Source: Symbiodinium natans (lineage: Eukaryota > Sar > Dinophyceae > Suessiales > Symbiodiniaceae). Taken from it: a DNA stretch of 64,000 nucleotides. Under the pieces are notes generated by a model that saw nothing but the letters and a program-made list of their open reading frames with translations, made no database searches and was not told the origin of the DNA. The position numbers were made by a program, and so were the translations under genes. Location: assembly GCA_905221605.1 (NCBI GenBank), contig CAJNDS010002468.1, positions 1,229,657 through 1,293,656 of the forward strand, in the 5' to 3' direction. Position 1 is the stretch's first letter. Every line of letters begins with the position of its first letter. Of the stretch, positions 55,218 through 63,500 are shown piece after piece.

Positions 55218-56992
55218 GGGCGGGCCGAAACCCACAGGCCAGCGAGGATAGCCAGGTATATGCGGCCATGCCTGTGGTACGACAAGGGGATGATGGCGCC
55301 GAAGGCACGCATAGGGGAATACTGGTGACAACGACAGGCAGGGAGCGAGTGAAGAAGGGTAATAGGCGAGTCAAGGGGTTGGGCTCCGAAGAGACGGGGA
55401 TAGCAGGACTGGATATATGCTATTGGAAAGGACACACAGCTGATAAGATGGTACGAAAATGCAAAAACGTACACAAGAAGGGGTATGTACATGATGTGAA
55501 ACGATATCCCGTGATTGAAGAGGCAAAGGCAAGGCTACGAGGAATATCCCTAGCCGAAGAGGTCGTGCTGGACATACTTGCCGGGGAGCAAGGCGAGGAA
55601 GGTAGGGATGCATCAAGACTGGCTGATAGGATAGTGGAGGAATGCAGGAGAATAGGTATAGTCGACGAGAGATTCCGCGTGGATAGTCGAGAGGTTAGTC
55701 AACCGGCGGCGTCTGCACAACATTGCTTGCCCCCGGTAATGAGACGATGGATGATAGACTCGGGGTGCGCTATGGATCTAATAGCAGAAGCAGACCTCAC
55801 CCAGGATGAAAAAGATATGGCCATTGAGGCGAAGAAAGTGAGGTTCAACACTGCCAACGGCAACACCACGTCAAAGCAAGAGATATGCATGGATATACAA
55901 GGGATGCCTGAGACGATGAGGATTAGAATGCTCGAGAGTACTCCCGCTGTTCTATCGATGGGGAGGAGATGTATGAAAATGGGATATTCATTTCATTGGC
56001 TGGCGGGTGCAAACCCCGTGTTCGTCAAGCCTGATTCGAGCTTGATAGTGCTAAAAGTCATCGGCGATATCCCATACATGGTGGATAGAATGTCAACGGT
56101 TGTTAACGAAAGTGAGCGTAATGACTATCACATCTATCCTGCTATGCCAGCGCCTCTTGCGATTGAACTGCCCGTGCGAGGAAATTCCAGTCCGAGGAGG
56201 CTTGAAGAGAAACAGGATGAATGTAGCCCCAAAAGCGTGGACTCGGACACGGATAGAGACACCGAGGAGGAACCGATAGGAAAGGCCACCAACGACGACG
56301 GGAGGCTACTAGACAAGTGGATGTTAACGGGTAATAAAGCGGTGTGTTTCCACAACAAGCCAAGAACGAAGACTTGCGATCCATGGTTTGAAACACTGAA
56401 ATTCCCAGAGATACATGCACTTGTGCCGCGATTCGCCGAGAGATGTAGATCCAAACGTGTGTACAAAGATGGCAAAACCGTGGCGGAATGGATAGACTGG
56501 GTGGACAAGTGCAGTGAGGGAGAGAATAGAGACGCGGAAGAGGACTTATGGACAGGCAAGACCATGTTCAAGATAGAAGGGCTCACATTCGAAGGAGCGG
56601 ATGCAGGAGAAGCGGTGCAGAGCGATAGCGCGAAGGTGAGAAAACATATCTTGAATAGAATGGCTGCGGATGAAGACGCGGGGCTAGATGACCTGACGAT
56701 GATGCTGGACAAGAATATCGGTACCGGTGGCGAGGCAGAGACGCTAGTCGAGATAGCAAGGTGTTTATGGCCACTTGCTCCTCAAGAGATACTTGACGGC
56801 GGAAAGGCACATAAGCCCCAGGGAGAAACGAGACCTGAAATCATGAAGATAAGGAAAGCGATTGAAGGGAGCAGAAGGGTTATTGTGCACATTTGTTGTG
56901 GAAAGTCAAGGGGAAAGTTTGATGACATCGCAAGCGAACTGGGAATGAGTGTGATAGATATCGATATGGAGGAAGAACGTGCTGCGATCTGA
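55199..56992 (+). CDS. Aspartic protease ORF plus start of methyltransferase-like domain
   Basis: First ATG at 55268, but the frame is open from 55199 and overlaps Gag, so it may be reached by a -1 shift. It has a CCHH-like stretch (ICYWKGHTADKMVRKCKNVH) at about 55411-55470. The retropepsin active site is MIDSGCAMDLI (DSG at 55757-55765), followed by the usual beta-rich region (LESTPAVLSMGRRC). A ~200-residue acidic linker leads to VIVHICCGKSRGKFDDIASE and VIDID at 56879-56965, which I read as motifs I and II of a cytosine-C5 methyltransferase-like domain. The rest of that domain is in the +1 frame. Confidence 0.75.
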   Translation, partial: RAKFSLGAGRNPQASEDSQVYAAMPVVRQGDDGAEGTHRGILVTTTGRERVKKGNRRVKGLGSEETGIAGLDICYWKGHTADKMVRKCKNVHKKGYVHDVKRYPVIEEAKARLRGISLAEEVVLDILAGEQGEEGRDASRLADRIVEECRRIGIVDERFRVDSREVSQPAASAQHCLPPVMRRWMIDSGCAMDLIAEADLTQDEKDMAIEAKKVRFNTANGNTTSKQEICMDIQGMPETMRIRMLESTPAVLSMGRRCMKMGYSFHWLAGANPVFVKPDSSLIVLKVIGDIPYMVDRMSTVVNESERNDYHIYPAMPAPLAIELPVRGNSSPRRLEEKQDECSPKSVDSDTDRDTEEEPIGKATNDDGRLLDKWMLTGNKAVCFHNKPRTKTCDPWFETLKFPEIHALVPRFAERCRSKRVYKDGKTVAEWIDWVDKCSEGENRDAEEDLWTGKTMFKIEGLTFEGADAGEAVQSDSAKVRKHILNRMAADEDAGLDDLTMMLDKNIGTGGEAETLVEIARCLWPLAPQEILDGGKAHKPQGETRPEIMKIRKAIEGSRRVIVHICCGKSRGKFDDIASELGMSVIDIDMEEERAAI

Positions 56993-57510
56993 TACATGGT
57001 GGTGGCTAGTGAAGCTGGCCACGACCAATTTGGTTTTTTGCTGGCTAGCCGGACCGCCTTGCAGAACGAGGTCCGTGATGAGATACAGAAGGCCTGGTCC
57101 GATTCCGCTTAGGTCGAGGAACGGACCGGAGAGGTGGGGATACTCATTTATCAGTTGGGCACAGAAGCAGGAATGCCGGGACGACGATATCATCATACTG
57201 CGCGTGTGCATGCTTGTGGTGATAGGAAAGGCACGTCACCGACGATTGAGAGCCCCAACGATGTGTCTCATTGAGCAGCCCCAGGACCCCGAGACGTATT
57301 GGGATGATACGCCAGAGGGGGGATACGCATCATTGTGGGCGACAGAAGAATGGGATAGGACGAGTGCCATCCTAGGAACGAAGCTGTTCAGTTTTGATCA
57401 GGGACCGATGGGACACTCTAGGAAAAAGCCGACAACGATAGCGACTGACGCAGAGTTGATAGGATGGGCGGTCAATCTTAGAGGACCAGGGACTGGAGCG
57501 GCGAATGATA
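56879..57510 (+). other. C5-cytosine-methyltransferase-like domain in the polyprotein
   Basis: Built across two frames. Motif I-like VIVHICCGKSRGKFDD (56879-56926) and acidic VIDID in frame 2. After a +1 shift: LVKLATTNLVF, AGPPCRTRS (57048-57074, a Pro-Cys motif IV), CLIEQPQDP (57264-57290, motif VI position, Glu conserved) and FDQGPMGHSRKKPTTIAT (57393-57446, resembling the QxGxxxxRKPT-type motif VIII). The Cys of PPC would be the catalytic nucleophile. Known: retrotransposon-borne cytosine methyltransferases have been reported in Symbiodinium. Motif I lacks the usual DLF/FxGxG form, so this could be an inactive or distant relative. Confidence 0.5.
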
Positions 57511-60500
57511 GCAGTGATAGAAGCAAGGGCGAGATGAGCGAATCGCAGAACTGGGCGGAGTGGGCACCGGGATTAGTGCGAGCCATTAAGGAGACTATGC
57601 GTAAGCACCACCGAGTATCATCAGTGGCCGAAAAGGGGATAGACGAGAGGAATAGGGAGACAACGATAGAACAAGATGATAGTGATGGTCGACTGAGAAC
57701 GACATTCTACTGCGCCGCGTGTAAGGCTGATTCATCCGGGGTATGCGGGTTTTGTGAAAGAGCTTTAAGTCCCGAGCAGATTGAGGCGGGACAAAGCGCA
57801 CGCAATATGACGGATGTGGAGTTTCAGCTCGTCCGCGGAATGAAGAAGAATCCGGATGACGACCTAAGGATCGCGGAGCAAGTCGTCGCTGTACCCGGCG
57901 AAGAAGAAAGCACCGAAAACGGAGGCGAATTGGATGTTGATATAGATTTACCCGGAATAGCCGACGAAGAACAGGCCAGAAGAGGAGTGGGAGAGCCTCA
58001 GAAGGATGATAGCGCCGGTGGCATGGGAGAAGTGGAACAAACAGAGGCAGAAGTCGGACCTGCAGATCAAGTTCGAGTTGCGGATAGACTTGGCGAAGGG
58101 ATAGGGTCGAGCAAAGCTGTGAGCATCCGGAGAGCAAGATACTCACCGGAGTATGCAAAATCGGCGGAACATTTGCTCACGCATCTCCCAAAGAACATGC
58201 ACTGCGTTGCCTGTCGACAAGGCAAAGCAATAAACGTTCCCTTCAACAGGGGCGAAGGCATCACCGACAAGGGTGCCGAGAAGTTCGGAGAGAGGGTCAC
58301 TGCTGACACGATAGTGCTTCGCAGCAACAAAGACAAGGGAATCCGCGGAGAAAACAACGCAATCGTGATGTTCGACTTCAAGACACAGTGGATACACTGC
58401 ACGCCCGTGAAGTCCAGAGGAACGGATGAGTTTGTGCGAGCTATCAACGAGTTCCGAGGCCCAGATATGGTGGTGCATCTGTACGCAGACGGAGCCGGTG
58501 AATTCTCAAAAGCCTGCGATGTCATAGGAACTTGCAGGGCGACTTCTACACCCGGATTACCCCGAACGAATAGCATAGCCGAGCTCAAGGTCAAAGAAGT
58601 AATCTACGGTGGCAGAGTATTACTGAGACAAGCAGGACTAGAACCGAAGTGGTGGCCATACGCTGTGCAGACGTTCTGCTTCCATAGGAACGTACAACAG
58701 GTGGACGGGGTAAGCCCGTACGGGAAAAGACATGGCAACGAGCAAGACAAAGTGAAACTGATTCCTTTCGGGGCACTTGTTAACTACCTCCCCATTGCCG
58801 AAAAGCCTAGAAAAGCTGGCAAAGAGGACGCGGCCCTGCTCGAACGGGGGGATCCTGAAAATGACGCTCTTGAGATTCTCGGAGCTGATGAAGATGTTTC
58901 GAGCATGGCCTTGCCCTCTGAAACGAAGGAAACCAAAGAACAACGCTCGCAAAGGGAGGAAGAGCTGAGAGAGATCGATAGACGTGCGCTCGATATGGTC
59001 ATGACGCAGGACTTTGATGTGCAGCATGCAAAGGACATCATCCTGAAGTTCACTTCGATAGAAAAAGGAATAGCGAAGAATTCGCGGAGCATGGCCACCG
59101 GTAGAGGGTTCATAGTCCTGGGGCTGTATGCGTACGGAGGAAAGGTTGGCATTACGAATAGTGCCAAAGAATATCCGGGGATAGCCATGGTGTGCTGCGA
59201 GCTGATAGCAAAATGTTTCCCAGAAGCTACTTTTACAACGGTGATTGTGTCTGTCGGAACCAGGATGGGGCCTCACAAGGACAAGTTTAACGAGAGCCAG
59301 ACGTACAACTTTGTTGTGCCGGTAAGCGAGAGGGCGGGTGAAGCTATGATCTGGACAGAAGAGGAACAGTGTGAGAATGAGAGTGGCGACGCCGCCGGGA
59401 TAAAGAAAGAGGTGCTTCCGGGAAAATGGATATGGGGAAGGACTCGGAAGGTTGATAGTGGGCTAAAGTTCAATCCAAGAGTTTGGCATGCTACCGAAGA
59501 TGCCTTGGCGCCGGAGGATAGAGTGATAGCGGTGGGATATACCCTGGCAGCGGGTAAAAAGGCATCTGTGGACGACAAGTGGAAGTTGATGAGGCTGGGC
59601 TTCAGATTGGATGAGCACTTTGCGACATTAGCGGATGGCTTATGCCAGGCAGCGTGTGCAGACAACGGTGGGGATGGGGAAGAATATGTAGATCACGACG
59701 CCGAGGAAGAGCAAGCGTATGCCATGGCATCCAAGGCAAAGTTCGACACTCCGACATCACCCGGATTGTTCCTAGGTTACGCGCTCCAACCAGGGGGTGT
59801 TCCGAGCGGAGACTATATAGTGGTTGAGCTGGCGCACCTGTATCACGGATGGACGGTACCGTCGATACACCGCGTGAAGAGGATAGTACTTGACGAGGAG
59901 ATGCCCAACTACTTCCCGATGCAAGCTGTGGCTGATAGGAAGTCGAGAATCATGACAGCGACTCGAGCTGATGCCCTGGCCAGATTGGAACTGGAGAGAG
60001 AGGGGCAGCAAGGAGAGGAGACGGAGGAAATCTTCGCAGAGGAGAGAAGGGTACGAGCCGATGTGATGAGACAAATTAAGTGCGACGATCAGCATCTTCA
60101 AAACGGGGATTTCTGGGAACATGATGAGATAGACCATTCGTGGACGCTTCATCACATCTTACCCCGAAAGGAGCTGTGTACCCCAGGCGAGGAGGTCAAA
60201 GGTACAGGTGGCCCCGGGGATAGAGAGCTGGGTCCAAGGAGGCGAACGTGGATAGTGTACGCCGATGGTACATCGGAGGTACTGGATGAGGATAGAATGA
60301 AGGGCAAGAAGAAGATCACCAAGAAATGGACGGGGTGCACTACGTTCTGGGAAAAGGGGGAGCCTGAGGGAGAGATAGAGGATGAAGCCAGGGAGCGGGC
60401 GCGGGGAGAGAAGGCGACGGGTATACGGGGGGTGGGTTTAGACTACGAACAGGACATGCCCAGGATAGAACGGCCGTACGCGAGATCTCACAAACCCAAC

Positions 60501-63500
60501 TCCATTTCGTCGGCAGAGTGGAATAGGATGAGTCCGGGACAGCGACTGCGCTATATAGAGGGAGACAAAGAGAGGATCATTAGAGGAGAGAGGCCTCCCT
60601 CTGCCGCTCGAGGGCAAGAGGAAATAGGACCGCGTCCCGCAGAAATTGGAGTTCGAGAATGGAGGGAGAAAATCACCGACCATGGCCAGGACTTCTCACC
60701 GCAGGAGTACCGATGGGATTCTCCATCGGGAATGCCTGAGGGTGGCCGAGTGTGGGCAGTAAGAAACAATCGCGCCACATCCTACCGATTCTATGGCGGA
60801 AGGGACAAAAGACGGCTCGAGCTCTGGTGGAGGGTCACTCGGAGCGCCAATACTGGAGAGGTCTTAGAATCCATTGAGTATGACTCATGCATACAGGCGG
60901 AGATGATGCGCAATAGAGGGAGATACCGATTCGTTGTGCCCAGGGACATCATCACGGAGTTCTGGTACATCCCCGACGGAGGAGAAGACCGACGAATCAG
61001 GGATAGAGGAGAATCAGCAGAACCTGCCGCACCGGCATCCAGGATGGGAGATACTGAGGAGGTTGCGAAAACCATCAATCAATTGTGCAGCACAGCTGGA
61101 ATAGCGCGAACGCCGTCCGACAACATCATTGGGGAAATAATGAGGGAGTTGGGCGAGCAGCCTAAAGTGCAGGTCATGGGGGTCGGAATAGAGGAAATAG
61201 GGGATAACGGAGGTGAGAACGTATCTTGGATATCGGGGGAAGGATGTGTGATAGGAGAGGGCGTGACGGATGTGGTCATCGCTATCGATGCGTCTAGCGA
61301 GGGCATGAGTGTAGAAGTTGATCGAAAGGCATCCGGTTGGAGACGTGAGGAAGGTCTAGATAGTACGCGAGAGGCTCGAGATAGAGTGTTTGGTAACATA
61401 GAAAAGGTTATCACCGACGCCAACAGCAGAGGAATAGTGGCTACGACCATCTGGATAGGCGGCAAAAGTCGATTGGCCGACGAGACCATTGTTAGAATGG
61501 CGCTTGCCTGGGACATGTGGATAGTACGGAGTGATGGATGCATGCTGGGTATGAATGACGGGGTGGACGCGTCGTGTTACATAGGAATGATCACACCATG
61601 TATGATGAATGCGATCGCGGCGGACATGTTAGCATGCGATCATATGCCAAGGGATCATGAGTTAATGTCGCACATGGTGAGGATATCGGACACGAAAATG
61701 GACGTACAACGAGAGCAGGAGCATAAAGCGATACGCGAAATGATCAAGGTGATAGAGGACGTGGTAAACATCTGCGGCGAGGAAGAGGGTGACTCGGTGT
61801 CGATGGCATGTGAAGAACACGAGGGAGAATATCTCGGATATAGCAGTGGTATGGTGACACTGGACGTGGACTCCTTGGCACAGCTGGAAAAGGGAACGAT
61901 TAGAGGTGACGAGACTGGGGGATCACTAGAGAAGCTGCTGAAGATAGCCAAGAGAAGAATGAACGGAGGAAACTCGTATTGGGTGATAGACATGGAGGGA
62001 GACGACGAGCACGTCGACGATGCTACGGATAGAGAAGATCAGACGCTGGTGAGGAACTATGCTGCTGCGGCTGCCGAGGATGGGGCACCGTACATCAGTC
62101 GTGAGGAGCCCAGATGGAAAAGATGCATAGTTATGAATAATCCAGGCCGAGAGGCAATGGGGGAGGTCTTCGGACCCCGGGCGAGACACATACAGGACCT
62201 GCGCGTGATCCTGGTCGACGGCGACGACATAGGCAAGGTTATGATGATGAAGCCAAACAGTCGCCGCACCAGACATAGCACCGGAGGGGCCGCGGTAGCC
62301 TACCCTGGAGAAGAGCTCGAGGTGGGAGACATGAACTGCAACGGATGGATAGTAGTGCTGACCGGGGAGAGGGAGAGCAGCGACACAGACCGACGCCACG
62401 ACCAAGATAGAGAGGAAAGCTCCGGATTTGACGACCAGAGCGATGTGTTTGATTCAGAAGGATGGACGCTGTCGGACTTGGAGGAGGAACGGGAACCTGT
62501 GGATGAGGCATTCTTCAGGGCCGGGCACGCTGAAACCATCAACCTCGAGACTATGGAGAAGGGCGAATGCGACATAGTCATGTGGGAGGCAGAGAGGAAT
62601 GCACTGGTCCTTGAACTAAAGGACGACATCCATGTTCCGTTGATAGGATACACCTGGGTTCGTACTGGGATAGCATATCCGGAAGATCCTGGCACAAGTG
62701 TGAGAGTGTCTGCGCTTGGACAACTTGTGGCGGAAACTATGTGCGACGTCATAGGATACGAGGTATCACCTGAGCGGGAAATCCTGGTGGCTATACAGAA
62801 TAGGAATAGCTTTCCCATTACGTTTGGAGGAAGAGGGGGGCCAATCATGAGAATGGAGTTCGCTAAGGGAGTATGTCTGCGACCGAGGATGCGCGGGTGC
62901 ATGATGCCTGAGAACGTGAAGGAAGTGAGACATCGTAGGGCACATCGGGAGAGCAAGAAAGCAATCTGGGCAAGAGAGGCCCGTGCGAGGGAAAGAGACA
63001 GGGATAGTGCGGGTCATGGACTGAGAGCAGGGAGGAATAGAGATGAGGATAGGCGGCGAATCGGCGTCAAGCATGTCTCGGATAGGGCATACAGATGCCG
63101 AGAATGTCGACGACTGCTGGAGGGAAAAGCAAAGGTACCTAGTTTGATCCTCACGTCGATGACGCTATGCTTCGCATGCTTCATGAACAAGCATACTACG
63201 CCCGTTGATAATTTGATCCGGCAGGGTTATCAGACTGAAGACGAGGAGTATGGAGATGGAATAGTCGCGGTCCCTGCTATACAGGTGGATGCAGATCAAG
63301 AGGATAGTTGGGAAGAGGTTGCGGAAAATGAAGTGTGTGATAGCATCGACGAGACAGTAGGAGAATGTGAGCCACTGATGGCCACAATCATAGAGGACGA
63401 AGAGGAAGACATCGAGGAAGTGTTCGGACTTGTCGCTAGACCCGTGACGAAAGCTGAGAGGGCGATCAACCCCAAGGCTCGGGCAGCGCTTGATAAGGAA

